Part shown: piece after piece, positions 10,717 through 18,890 of the stretch
How positions within the stretch are numbered: the stretch's first letter is position 1
Layout of the letters: each line of letters opens with the position of its first letter
NCBI GenBank assembly: GCA_021604105.1
Contig: BQIW01000033.1
Span: forward strand, 1 to 43,502
DNA: 43,502 nucleotides
Source: Nitrospirales bacterium
Lineage (GTDB): Bacteria > Nitrospirota > Nitrospiria > Nitrospirales > UBA8639
Reading direction: 5' to 3'
Program-made: the position numbers and the translations under genes
The notes under the pieces: generated by a model
Database searches by the model: none
What the model was told of the DNA's origin: nothing
What the model saw: only the letters and a program-made list of their open reading frames with translations

Positions 10717-11388
10717 TTAGGGTAAAGCGGGCGCGACAGGGTGAGGAGCAATGGTAAATCGCATGGTGCCCAACTTATTGACGTCATTGGCGATATACCC
10801 CACGAAAATTTCGACGCGGTATGGGCCGGGTTGCCAGGTTCCGTCCGGTGGGAAAAATTTTAGAAATCCGCTCTCGTCTTCCGTGGCCAGGTCGACGATA
10901 TCTTCGTCAAGCCATTGAGGATCATTCATGTCGGTCGTTGAATCAGAGAACAGACGGCCAATGATTTGATAGGACGACAAATGTTCATGGACGGTAAACA
11001 CCAGATATACCGATGGGATGCTCGGAGGGAATGTCTCGGTTGATCTGACGGGTATGTGCGTATGGCCGCCACGGGTGGTCGGTTTGACCTCAAAACTTTC
11101 TGCGAAATCTAAATCCAGAAATACTCCACCGGGTTTTTTATCCAAAGAGGGGACAAGAGGCGATTGCGAGTAACTATCATAAAGGGAGGGACCATCAGAA
11201 AAATAATCGGGCGGAGTATCATATTGGGAAAATCCGTGTTGTGTATCTTTGGGTTGAAGCACGGAAGAGGAGTCGGTCTGAACGGAAGAATCCTTGCCCC
11301 ACGCGGTGCCGGGCATCGTCAGGAGCATGATCGCCACCAGGATGCTCAACAGACGGTTGTGCGGCACCATGGGCAAAGGATGGTTCAT
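10717..11388 (-). CDS. Secreted protein of unknown function with C-terminal Ig-like beta domain
   Basis: Not recognised. 223 residues. Residues 1-31 look like a signal peptide (LLSILVAIMLLTMPGTAWG, cleavage after AWG). About 32-100 is Ser/Asp/Tyr-rich and probably flexible. Residues of about 110-215 look like a beta-sandwich, with PSVYLVFTVHEHLSSYQIIG, then SGFLKFFPPDGTWQPGPYRV and a final GTMRFTIAP. The W-x-PG-x-YRV plus RFTI pattern is common in periplasmic Ig-like domains that bind ligands or partners. No catalytic motif is seen. It is transcribed away from the methyltransferase gene across a 242-bp spacer. That spacer holds an 8-bp inverted repeat (11438-11445 with 11460-11467) of unknown meaning. 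Confidence 0.6.
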   Translation of the reverse strand: MNHPLPMVPHNRLLSILVAIMLLTMPGTAWGKDSSVQTDSSSVLQPKDTQHGFSQYDTPPDYFSDGPSLYDSYSQSPLVPSLDKKPGGVFLDLDFAESFEVKPTTRGGHTHIPVRSTETFPPSIPSVYLVFTVHEHLSSYQIIGRLFSDSTTDMNDPQWLDEDIVDLATEDESGFLKFFPPDGTWQPGPYRVEIFVGYIANDVNKLGTMRFTIAPHPVAPALP

Positions 11389-11630
11389 ACGGGTCTTCGG
11401 GTAGAGTGTACGTGACTCGGCAAAATCGGTGTTTCGAGGATTCTTTTCTTTCTTTTTTCAAGAATCCACGTTCTCTACCTTCGATGGCGGCATTGAGTCA
11501 AGGACTTTCGATCTCGCCTTGCAGCACTCTGAGGTGTTTGTTAAGATTCCGGCCGATTCTACGCATTTTCATCTACCTGGTTGCCACTGGCATTTTCATT
11601 CATTTTGTCTAAGGAATATAGGTTAGAACT

Positions 11631-13067
11631 ATGGGTGCTTCACCAAGTATGGATCCCGATGCATTGCCGCAACTCGTAGGAGATTTTCAACCGGTCGATA
11701 TGTGGCAGGCCCACATTAATCGTCTTTTTTACGGATTGAGAGGAAGTCGGGTTCGAGAATATTACCAAACGGTGGCCGCGGCCGATTTCCGGTTAGGCTT
11801 TGCTTTGGCCGAGGACTATTGGCGTCGGTGTGGACAACGAGCCAAGACTCAAGGTGCCGACCAAGCGACCACACCATTGACCGTGATGGAATGGGGCGCC
11901 GGAAATGGGAATCTCGCGGCGTGTTTCTTGGATCGCCTTCAGGAGTTGGATCAGGATAAACGGATATTTCCAAGAATCACCTATCGTTGTATAGAGCGTG
12001 AGCCGGTTCTGTTGGAACAGGCCAAGGCCAACACGGATCTAGCTAAGCATCGGGATCGGGTCACGTTTGACTGTGTGTCTATCGAGGATCTCTCGGACTT
12101 TCCGGATGGGAGTATTGATCGGATTATCTGCAATGAACTCTGGAGCGAGTTGCCAACCAAGCTCATTCTGCGGAAAGGCGGTGAAATACATGAAGAACAC
12201 CTTCGTCCCAATCTGAACGAAAAGCGGTTGGCGGATTTCCCGGATTGGCCGAAGTTTATTGAGGCTTTTAGTCAGCAGGACATCGAATCTCTTAACGCGT
12301 TACCCTCCTTTCTCGAAGATCTTGTCTGGGAGCGGGAATATCGTTCCATCGAGGCCAAGGAATTTCCGTTTCGCCGCACGGTCGCCGAGTTTCTTAAACA
12401 CATCGACGAAGAAGTCCTCGTGCCGTATAACGTGGGGGCGTGTCAGAACATTAAGGAAGCCAAGCGATTGTTGTCCCCGAACGCAATCGGATTCAGCGCA
12501 TTTGACGCAGGGACGGTCGATTCGCATGTGCTGAATGACCCGGAAAAACCCTGTTATACGGTTCAGGGTGGGCAATTCAGCTTTATGGTGAATTTTCAGT
12601 TGTTGCAAGACGTGGCCAGGCATTTGAACATTCACTCGGGCGTGATTGAGTCGCAACGGGACTTTGTGGGACGGAGCTTGTCAGCCAATGTGATCACGGT
12701 CACGGATCTGCTGGCATCACATCCTTCGCCGCCGGAAGGCCAGGCCTGGCAATTGGACGCATTGATTCTTCGAACCCTGGAAGCATTGAACCGCACGTAC
12801 CGGAGTCCCTATCAACGTCATATCGAATTTCCGATTTCCGAAAGTACTCCGGATCACGAACGCGCCGGACTGGAAAATCTGGTGCAATCGTTACCGCCAC
12901 ATGGGGTTCCGGATACCATCGCCTATCTCACCGAATCGGAAATTTGGAAGGCCATGCCGGATTTGGAAAAATTGGGTTACGATTCAGAAGGCATTAAAGG
13001 CATGTTGCAACTTCCCCTACAGCCTGTGGATTACATTCACATGTCCTTTACCTTGAAGGGTTCATAG
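11631..13067 (+). CDS. Class I SAM-dependent methyltransferase, MidA/NDUFAF7-like
   Basis: 478 residues, cytoplasmic. Motif I VMEWGAGNGNLAACFLDRL (about 85-103) is the glycine-rich SAM-binding loop. YRCIEREPVLLEQAK (about 118-132) supplies the acidic residue after strand beta-2. IDRIICNELWSELPTKLI (about 162-179) resembles the GNEFFDALP region of MidA/NDUFAF7-type (PF02636) enzymes. The C-terminal half (about 220-478) shows no family I recognise. MidA-type enzymes methylate protein arginine in complex I assembly, but this protein is longer and divergent, so the substrate is open. ATG 11631 has a weak AAGGA/AGG upstream. It ends 256 bases before the tat genes. Confidence 0.6.
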   Translation: MGASPSMDPDALPQLVGDFQPVDMWQAHINRLFYGLRGSRVREYYQTVAAADFRLGFALAEDYWRRCGQRAKTQGADQATTPLTVMEWGAGNGNLAACFLDRLQELDQDKRIFPRITYRCIEREPVLLEQAKANTDLAKHRDRVTFDCVSIEDLSDFPDGSIDRIICNELWSELPTKLILRKGGEIHEEHLRPNLNEKRLADFPDWPKFIEAFSQQDIESLNALPSFLEDLVWEREYRSIEAKEFPFRRTVAEFLKHIDEEVLVPYNVGACQNIKEAKRLLSPNAIGFSAFDAGTVDSHVLNDPEKPCYTVQGGQFSFMVNFQLLQDVARHLNIHSGVIESQRDFVGRSLSANVITVTDLLASHPSPPEGQAWQLDALILRTLEALNRTYRSPYQRHIEFPISESTPDHERAGLENLVQSLPPHGVPDTIAYLTESEIWKAMPDLEKLGYDSEGIKGMLQLPLQPVDYIHMSFTLKGS

Positions 13068-13323
13068 CCATCATTTTGGTTCCGGGAGACGTTTATTTTG
13101 TCGTGGACACTTGCTTAGAGTAGAATGCGGTCATGATGTTTGTGAGATTAAAAGCCGCTAGACAAGGAAGTGGATCCTGTGAAGGCCAAATCTCAATCTG
13201 AAAAAAATTATTACCGATGCAAGATATTTGCAATCAGGTAGATTTTTTGAAAAGGGTTGTGTATACTTCGGCGGATTTTTCCAAGAATGTAGACACTCTC
13301 ATTCACAATAAGACGAGGTTGCT

Positions 13324-13629
13324 GTGTTTGGATCGTTTGGATGGATGGAGCTTATGCTCATCCTTATCATTGTTCTCATCATTTTCGGTGCAGGGAAAAT
13401 TCCGCAGCTTGGTGAGGGCTTAGGGAAAGCGATCAAAGGCTTTAAAAAGTCTGTTGCCGAGGCGGATACGCTGGATGTGACGCCTAATGAGCAAGGCGAA
13501 GGCGGGCAGGCCCCACCGCCACAACCGGAACAATTGTCGACCCAACACCAGACAGCAGAAGTTCCCCCTCCGCCTCCGGCGCAAGGGGTGCCGCAGCCAA
13601 CGGAATCCACGCAATCCAAACAGGGATAA
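13324..13629 (+). CDS. tatA: Twin-arginine translocase TatA/TatE family subunit, Pro-rich tail
   Basis: 101 residues. An N-terminal membrane helix (about 4-22, GWMELMLILIIVLIIFGAG) is followed by KIPQLGEGLGKAIKGFKKSV, the amphipathic helix and FG hinge of TatA proteins. These form the pore or membrane-weakening oligomer for folded proteins carrying RR signal peptides. The C-terminal 50 residues are Pro/Gln-rich and low in complexity. The start is GTG 13324 with GAGG upstream; a later start would lose the membrane helix. A second TatA-type gene follows 118 bases downstream. No tatC is in the window. Confidence 0.88.
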   Translation: MFGSFGWMELMLILIIVLIIFGAGKIPQLGEGLGKAIKGFKKSVAEADTLDVTPNEQGEGGQAPPPQPEQLSTQHQTAEVPPPPPAQGVPQPTESTQSKQG

Positions 13630-13747
13630 TTTGCGGGTGAGATTGATACGGTGAAGACCGCCCACCGAAGGGACAGGCAGCATGGACCAAAGCCTGATCA
13701 ACGCTCAAGGTATAAGTTCAGCGGGCAGATTATAGAGGAGTGGGAAA

Positions 13748-14035
13748 ATGTTTGGCTTAGGAGCGATGGAAATCTTGATCATCCTCGTCATCGCGTTCCT
13801 GCTCTTTGGGCCTAAGGAATTACCGGAAATCGGCAAGCAGGTCGGGAAAGCGGTCAAGGGGTTTAAGGAAACAACGGAAGATCTTCGGCAATCGGTTGAG
13901 CCGGAGATCAATATGATTACCCAGGAATTTAAATCGGTCGAACAGGATTTGGAATCGTCAATTAAAGAAGCCGAAGCAGAGATCAAAGAGGCGACAGAAC
14001 AAGCCACCGAGTCCGGTGGATCCAAAATGGGGTAG
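13748..14035 (+). CDS. Second TatA/B-type twin-arginine translocase subunit
   Basis: 95 residues with the same architecture as its neighbour: membrane helix (about 5-20, AMEILIILVIAFLLFG), hinge FGPKELPEIGKQVGKAVKGFKE, then a charged helical tail rich in Glu (about 40-90). The FGP hinge and long acidic helix could suit a TatB role, but the G-x-x-V/L-G-x-A-x-K-G-F-K core is TatA-like, so A versus B is left open. ATG 13748 has GAGGAG nine bases upstream. Likely co-transcribed with the gene at 13324. Confidence 0.85.
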   Translation: MFGLGAMEILIILVIAFLLFGPKELPEIGKQVGKAVKGFKETTEDLRQSVEPEINMITQEFKSVEQDLESSIKEAEAEIKEATEQATESGGSKMG

Positions 14036-14530
14036 CCAGGGGAGGTGTGGCTCCGTGAGGACGTTGACTGCTGGATCGTTTCGTTGACACCCAAGCCTAA
14101 TTTCGATTTCTAAATTTTTTTTGTCATCACGAAATCCTTCCGGACGGTCATCAGACTGTTCAATGTGCGCACTGCTGGTGGGTCTACGGCTCTCTTCTTT
14201 CGTGTTGTTTTTGCAACTATCGTAGCATTCAGGCGATAGGGCAAAGAATTAAAATCATCGGGGAAGTCATGTAAAAGACATTACTTTTTAATGATTTACG
14301 ACGAAGAATTGGCCCTGGCATCTAAATGGCAAACAATCGATAAAGATCAGAAGAATCATAGGACAAGGTAACCCTTGGTGTGTAGAAAGCATGGAAGTGC
14401 TTGAGACGGCAAAAATTACGCAGTCAAGAAGGAAGCGGATGAGAGAAACCGGCAGCTCTGGAGAGTAGTAAAGGGGTACAGGGCGTTGGATCTTGAATCC
14501 ACAGGGCTATTCACCAACAGGAGGAGTGCA
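14036..14530. other. Long leader/spacer before the porin gene
   Basis: No gene is seen in these 495 bases. The stretch is AT-richer than its neighbours. It holds a candidate sigma-54 promoter at 14316-14331 (listed separately) and ends with AGGAGGAG, the ribosome-binding site of the porin. An in-frame ATG at 14486 would add 15 residues ahead of the signal peptide and has no comparable ribosome-binding site. Confidence 0.5.
14316..14331 (+). promoter_or_regulatory. Candidate sigma-54 (-24/-12) promoter for the porin gene
   Basis: TGGCATCTAAATGGCA fits the RpoN consensus TGGCAC-N5-TTGCA, with both invariant GG (14317-14318) and GC (14329-14330) at the correct 12-base phase. Start of transcription would fall near 14343, giving a leader of about 190 bases. 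Chance matches occur, and no enhancer site was identified. Confidence 0.35.
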
Positions 14531-16000
14531 ATGAGGACTTTTTACCAAACCTTTACCAGGTTGACAGCAGCGGCTGTGATTGTCGCCATGTCGGCAGCAC
14601 CGGGATTGGCCGCCAAGACCACCCCGGCGACCGACAAAAACACCAATGTGCCGGCAGTGCCACGGGCCATTCCAGACTTAGTGCCCTATGGCAAGTTTGA
14701 TCCGCCCAAAGGGGTGTTTGATCTCAGCAAATTGACGATTTCCGGCGACATGCGTGTTCGGCCTGAGTTCCGGACAAATGGGAATTTTAGCAACAACTCC
14801 GATTCCAATGCCTACTTCACGCAGCAACTCATCCGGTTGGGATTTAATTATGATCTTTCCCCGGATGTCGTGTTTTTCGTCCAACCCCAGGTGTCAAACA
14901 ATTTCGGTGCGATGCCGGACCCAACGAATGTGGGTGGAGCAGGGAATCCCAACAGCCCGAATGCTGATTTGTTTCTTCGCCAAGGGTTCATGTTGGTCAG
15001 AAATTTCGTCATGCCCAATTTGACGTTGAAAGCCGGTCGACAACTCATGGTGTGGGGAAATCACCGCATATTCGGACACTTTGACTGGAACAACGTCGGG
15101 TTTACCTTCGATGGTGTGACGATGCGATACAACCATGCCACCGTGCCGGTGGAATTGGGTTGGTTGCGCGTGGCAGAAGGCAATTGCGTACAAAATGCCG
15201 GCGGATGCACAACCGGGAAGGCCAGTAAGGGTGACGGCGACATCCTGTTCTTACGTCTCCCGATGAAGTTCGGGTCTGTCGCCATTGAACCCGCCTATAT
15301 TTATGAAGACGGGGGTTCAACCACGGGACCAGGTGCTCCGGCTCAAGGTTTCGGTGGACAGCAATCCAATCAAGAACGAAGCACCGTCGGTGGTCGTGTT
15401 GCCTTCAAGCAGGGAATGTTCGATCTGACGGGAGAAGGTTATTGGCAGTTTGGTGAATTGGGTCCTGTAGGGGGAGCGAGTCAGACTCGTATTAATGCGT
15501 TGGCCGGGCATTTGGACGGTGGTGTGACCTTGCCGGTTCCGATGCAGCCCCGCATTGGTGCCGAAATCAACTACGCCACAGGCAGCAGCAATAAGGATGG
15601 TGGACATACCTTCAGCCAATTGTTTCCGACGAACCACATTCACTTCGGGTACATGGACTTGATGTCCTGGCAAAATATGTTGACCTATGGCGGAAACTTG
15701 CAATTGCGTCCGACGCCAGAAAGCCATTTCGAAATTGCCGGGCATATCATGCGGTTGGCGAACAAGAGGGATAATTGGTACACGGCTTCTCAGGCCACCT
15801 TCTTTAGCACTCCTGCAGGCAATGACGAAAAGTCCCTGGGTGGTGAAATCGATGTGGTGTACACCTTATTCTTTCAAAACAATAGGGTGGGATGGCAATT
15901 GGGCTACGGCCATTTCTTCACCGGGGATTACCTGAAGAAGAACGGGTTTGGTACGGCTGATCAGAACTGGGGCTATACTCAACTCTGGATCAACTTCTAA
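14531..16000 (+). CDS. Outer-membrane porin, alginate-export (AlgE-like) family
   Basis: 489 residues. Signal peptide 1-28 (FTRLTAAAVIVAMSAAPGLA, cleaved near LAA-KT). After a short Pro-rich linker comes KLTISGDMRVRPEFRTNGNF, then a series of alternating amphipathic strands typical of a beta-barrel of the alginate-export domain family, e.g. LIRLGFNYDLSPDVVFFVQP and LTLKAGRQLMVWGNHRIFG. The chain ends in an aromatic/hydrophobic strand, GYTQLWINF, with terminal Phe as expected for BAM-dependent assembly. Family name does not prove alginate transport; in this setting it is more likely a general or anion channel. ATG 14531 is preferred because AGGAGGAG lies just upstream. A strong terminator follows. 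Confidence 0.82.
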   Translation: MRTFYQTFTRLTAAAVIVAMSAAPGLAAKTTPATDKNTNVPAVPRAIPDLVPYGKFDPPKGVFDLSKLTISGDMRVRPEFRTNGNFSNNSDSNAYFTQQLIRLGFNYDLSPDVVFFVQPQVSNNFGAMPDPTNVGGAGNPNSPNADLFLRQGFMLVRNFVMPNLTLKAGRQLMVWGNHRIFGHFDWNNVGFTFDGVTMRYNHATVPVELGWLRVAEGNCVQNAGGCTTGKASKGDGDILFLRLPMKFGSVAIEPAYIYEDGGSTTGPGAPAQGFGGQQSNQERSTVGGRVAFKQGMFDLTGEGYWQFGELGPVGGASQTRINALAGHLDGGVTLPVPMQPRIGAEINYATGSSNKDGGHTFSQLFPTNHIHFGYMDLMSWQNMLTYGGNLQLRPTPESHFEIAGHIMRLANKRDNWYTASQATFFSTPAGNDEKSLGGEIDVVYTLFFQNNRVGWQLGYGHFFTGDYLKKNGFGTADQNWGYTQLWINF

Positions 16001-16047
16001 GAGTCCTGTTTTTTAACAAGGGGACATTACCCTCCCCGTTATCCTGA

Positions 16048-16086
16048 GCGCCCCGGTAGTATTTCCCAGCCGGGGCGTTTTTTTTT
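16048..16086 (+). terminator. Strong Rho-independent terminator after the porin gene
   Basis: An 8-bp perfect GC-rich stem, CGCCCCGG (16049-16056) with CCGGGGCG (16070-16077), has a 13-nt loop and an unbroken run of nine T (16078-16086). It lies 48 bases after the porin stop. A textbook intrinsic terminator. Confidence 0.92.
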
Positions 16087-16450
16087 ACTCTGTCATGCCA
16101 GGCCCTCACTGAACTCTTTTCCCATCGGCCGTGCTTCAAGATTGTCCTTTGTGCTCTTACCACATTCCCGGAATAATATTCTGTGGTGATTTTGTCATCG
16201 AAGCTATGAGCTTCAACTCATCAAGGGCCATATTGAATGTAGGGGAATATTCCTGAATGGTATTCTGTCACGATTATTTGTCAGATTTAATTTTCATTAG
16301 AGCCAGGTGAGAAGAAGAATGCTCAATATTTGATATTCAAGACAGACTTACTCCCTGTTAACCAATTTACTTTCAGGGAGTGTTGAATAATAAGGATGTT
16401 CAAGGGCAAATTTGCGCAGGATAAGATTCCTCATCAACGGCTCCGGGTCG
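16087..16450. other. AT-rich intergenic spacer
   Basis: No gene is supported. Two related stretches, TATTCTGTGGTGATTTTGTC near 16177 and TATTCTGTCACGATTATTTG near 16261, look like an imperfect direct repeat. A perfect 10-bp palindrome GGAATATTCC sits at 16244-16253. I cannot assign a function. Confidence 0.4.
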
Positions 16451-16584
16451 GTTCAAAAAAGCATGCCCTGAGTCTTCCCGAAGGGTCCGTCCAGCAAGGC
16501 CGCAGTCGTTTGTACGCGCGGAGCGTACGCTGAGTACGTGAGCACGGGAAAATGGCGAGAACGCCGCTGGCGGCTTTTTTCAAC
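16451..16584. mobile_element. MITE-like 134-bp element with terminal inverted repeats
   Basis: The left end GTTCAAAAAAGC (16451-16462) and right end GCTTTTTTCAAC (16573-16584) are inverted copies matching at 11 of 12 bases. The inside carries TCCGTCCAGCAAGGCCGCAG (16486-16505) and ends in a small hairpin GCCG-CTGG-CGGC (16563-16574) before six T, so it could also terminate transcription. I recall this core as abundant in Nitrospira intergenic regions; that is memory, not a search. It has no coding capacity and no clear target-site duplication. Non-autonomous transposition or a structured repeat are both possible. Confidence 0.6.
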
Positions 16585-16648
16585 AGATCCATTATGTAAA
16601 TGGATTGTATCCTCGGCAGGGTTACAGTGGCCGGGATGAATACAAAGT

Positions 16649-17758
16649 TTAACGTCGGGGGCTTCTGGAAGTAGGTTTTCTGGTAGGTCCTGGTTGAATT
16701 TCAGCGCGGACGGTATGCCTTCCGGGGGGCATGCCTTCAGAGAGGATAATTCCGATGATCAACTCACCTTGGATGTATTCGGTTACCTGACCCAATCGGC
16801 CCCGTATTTCCGCGGTCCGCTTTTCTCCCGGCTTAAATGATCCTAGCGGGACGGGAAGAGGGGCGACCCGTTTAAAAGCCTCCACCAGGGTAGGGGTCCC
16901 CCGTAACTCCACATAGGCTGATGGGATGGATGTTTCGCTCACATTGGTTGTTTCAATTAAAAGAATAATGGCCTCTCCGCCCTCCAAGACCAAATTGCGG
17001 TTCGCATCAATTAATTTGGTTCTAAATTGAACCGATGGGGTTGCAACCGGTGGAGCAGGGGACGACACGCCGACAGCCGGACTTTGCAGAGCTGGTGGAG
17101 GGGAACCTGGTTGCGGGGCGGTGGGTTGTTGCCCGGTACTGAGTTGGACCAATTGGGGGAACACGCCTATCATTTGTTTAGCCAGAGATTCAGCGGCGTC
17201 TTCTACCGTTCCGTCAATTTGACCGGTATGGCAGGAGACGGATTGGCTTGTGAGTTCCGGCACCCATAGCCTGACTTTCTGATGGTAGGTCAGGGGACTT
17301 TGAGCAAGGGAGGTGCCGTTCGCGTCTTCGTAGACGGCGTGGAGCTTCAGATCCACAAAGACGTCGTACCGATCTTCCTGTCCCGAGCGGGTCACCGGAT
17401 CGAAACCAAACTGTTGGAGACTCAGGACGACTCGATATCCATCGGGAGAAACGCCTTGCGCCTCTCCGACGGGGGGTTCGGCTCTCACACCATTGAATTG
17501 TTCTTGGCCGACCTGGAGAAATGTTTTGGATATGATCTCGCCAACCGGAATCGTATACGGTAACCCACATCCACCCACGGTTTGAGTATAGGTTAGAAGA
17601 TTGGGTGCAAAGGCGTAGGTGATCGTGACAGGAATTCGTGGTTCGTGTTTATCTTCGTGAGTCAGGCGGGGAATGGAAACTTTGTCGCAGGCGAAAAGAA
17701 GGAACGCTACAACAAACAGTAAGATGTAATGGAAAATTTTATTAAGCAGTGGGCACAC
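16649..17758 (-). CDS. Lipoprotein of unknown function with C-terminal CARDB/Ig-like domain
   Basis: 369 residues, not recognised by name. The signal peptide has a lipobox LFAC with Cys24. Residues of about 40-190 form an alpha/beta region (ITYAFAPNLLTYTQTVGG ... GYRVVLSLQQFGFDP ... YDVFVDLKLHAVY) that reminds me of periplasmic envelope lipoproteins. A Pro/Ser-rich linker covers about 205-245. The last 120 residues (ANRNLVLEGGEAIILLIETT ... LGSFKPGEKRTAEIRG) look like a CARDB/Ig-type sandwich. The start is GTG 17758 with weak GGGTAAAG upstream. It is divergent from two other lipoprotein genes, which suggests a shared envelope role; that is inference. Confidence 0.6.
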   Translation of the reverse strand: MCPLLNKIFHYILLFVVAFLLFACDKVSIPRLTHEDKHEPRIPVTITYAFAPNLLTYTQTVGGCGLPYTIPVGEIISKTFLQVGQEQFNGVRAEPPVGEAQGVSPDGYRVVLSLQQFGFDPVTRSGQEDRYDVFVDLKLHAVYEDANGTSLAQSPLTYHQKVRLWVPELTSQSVSCHTGQIDGTVEDAAESLAKQMIGVFPQLVQLSTGQQPTAPQPGSPPPALQSPAVGVSSPAPPVATPSVQFRTKLIDANRNLVLEGGEAIILLIETTNVSETSIPSAYVELRGTPTLVEAFKRVAPLPVPLGSFKPGEKRTAEIRGRLGQVTEYIQGELIIGIILSEGMPPGRHTVRAEIQPGPTRKPTSRSPRR

Positions 17759-18115
17759 CGCTTTACCCTACCCGAAGATCCTGAAAGATGGCAACTGGAT
17801 CCCCTGTTTTTTCAGGAGACTTTTTCTGCTTTGCCCAATCCGACCCTTAGACTGGTATCCGGTTGGCAAGATTCACCAACCATGGTCATGGAGCGAAAGA
17901 CCGTGGAAACCATGGGGAGACCGGGAGGAAGATCCTGGGAGCCTAGGTATGGATGATCCAGAGAAAAACAATGGATTGCGGTCTTCAGCTTGTCGGCTTT
18001 TGACAGATAACACATGGACGAGTCCTCTCTTTCTTGACGATCCTGGATCAAAGGGAAGACAATTTAACATTAAAAAAGACGGTCTATTTTCATCTTAACC
18101 AATGGAGACTTCATT
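17759..18115. other. Divergent promoter region between lipoprotein genes
   Basis: No gene is supported. The region holds a perfect 6-bp inverted repeat GGTTGG/CCAACC (17862-17867 with 17877-17882) and a repeated GAAGATCCTG (near 17775 and 17928). The right part has a plausible promoter for the gene at 18116, listed separately. Confidence 0.45.
18034..18063 (+). promoter_or_regulatory. Candidate sigma-70 promoter for the lipoprotein pair
   Basis: TTGACG (18034-18039) and GACAAT (18058-18063) are 18 bases apart, giving 5/6 and 4/6 matches to consensus. Transcription would start near 18070, about 46 bases before the GTG start. Reasonable but unproven. Confidence 0.4.
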
Positions 18116-18886
18116 GTGTGGCGTCACATCTGGTTGATGGTCGGTTTTCTATGTGCATGTTCTTCTCTTGGCTGTTCGTTGCAGAACACGCCCAAACGGT
18201 TGACGGCGTATCTCCCCCAGTCCACCGGTCTGTCAGGAGGGGACGTTGCATCAATGGCGCTCCCAGCCGAAGGAGTGACTGCCGTCTTGGTGGTTCTCAA
18301 CGACTCGGGATTTGAAAAATCAGCTCCTGAACTTCGCCGGGGGACGTTGGAAAATCTTGGGGAACATTTGAAAACAGAACTTCATAAACAACTACCGATT
18401 CAAATACATTCCGTCGTGTATCCGGATGATGTGAAACCCAAAGGGTCTGTGGACCCCTTCATCCGATTGGGAAAAGACCAGAATGTGCCCTATTTGCTCT
18501 TGGCGGTGTTATCCAGTTCCGAGTATGAGGTCTTTGATCATTTTCCTATGGGCGGGATGCAGCAACCGACGGGTATGCGGGGTGGGGGAATGCCAGGGTA
18601 CCGTGTGGAAAATTATGCCCGTATGGAACTTGCTTTACTGGATGTCAGGACAGGTCAATCGGTGGTCTCCACGGATGGTCAAGCGTGGGCGACCCTTGAA
18701 CGGCTGGTTGTCCCGATTGAATCGAATGTATATCCCGTCGTCCGACGGGCTCAGACCCAACCTCCCATTTATCCCAATTCAGAGGGTGAGGAGTATGAGA
18801 CACTTCGATGGGTTTCCGGGCAGGATGCCATTGGCCAGGCGGTGATGCATTTAGAGATATTATGGAGGAAGAGTCAGGCGGCTTAA
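18116..18886 (+). CDS. Lipoprotein of unknown function (paralogue of the next gene)
   Basis: 256 residues. A short signal peptide carries two possible lipidation sites, Cys15 (FLCAC) and Cys20 (SSLGC). The mature part starts with VTAVLVVLNDSGFEKSAPEL and a helix LENLGEHLKTELHKQL. It then has the strand YLLLAVLSSSEYEV, a Met/Gly-rich loop (about 143-160), and YARMELALLDVRTGQSVVST followed by TLERLVVPI. This order and several residues recur in the next gene, so the two are remote paralogues. The alternating pattern resembles small periplasmic lipoproteins of the CsgG/LpoB/FlgO kind, but I cannot name the family. The start GTG 18116 has GGAG eight bases upstream. Confidence 0.65.
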   Translation: MWRHIWLMVGFLCACSSLGCSLQNTPKRLTAYLPQSTGLSGGDVASMALPAEGVTAVLVVLNDSGFEKSAPELRRGTLENLGEHLKTELHKQLPIQIHSVVYPDDVKPKGSVDPFIRLGKDQNVPYLLLAVLSSSEYEVFDHFPMGGMQQPTGMRGGGMPGYRVENYARMELALLDVRTGQSVVSTDGQAWATLERLVVPIESNVYPVVRRAQTQPPIYPNSEGEEYETLRWVSGQDAIGQAVMHLEILWRKSQAA

Positions 18887-18890
18887 ACCG

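Noticed and set aside
13217-13423. Frame overlapping the start of the first tat gene
   Set aside because: Out of frame with tatA, no ribosome-binding site, and the end is antisense-like low complexity.
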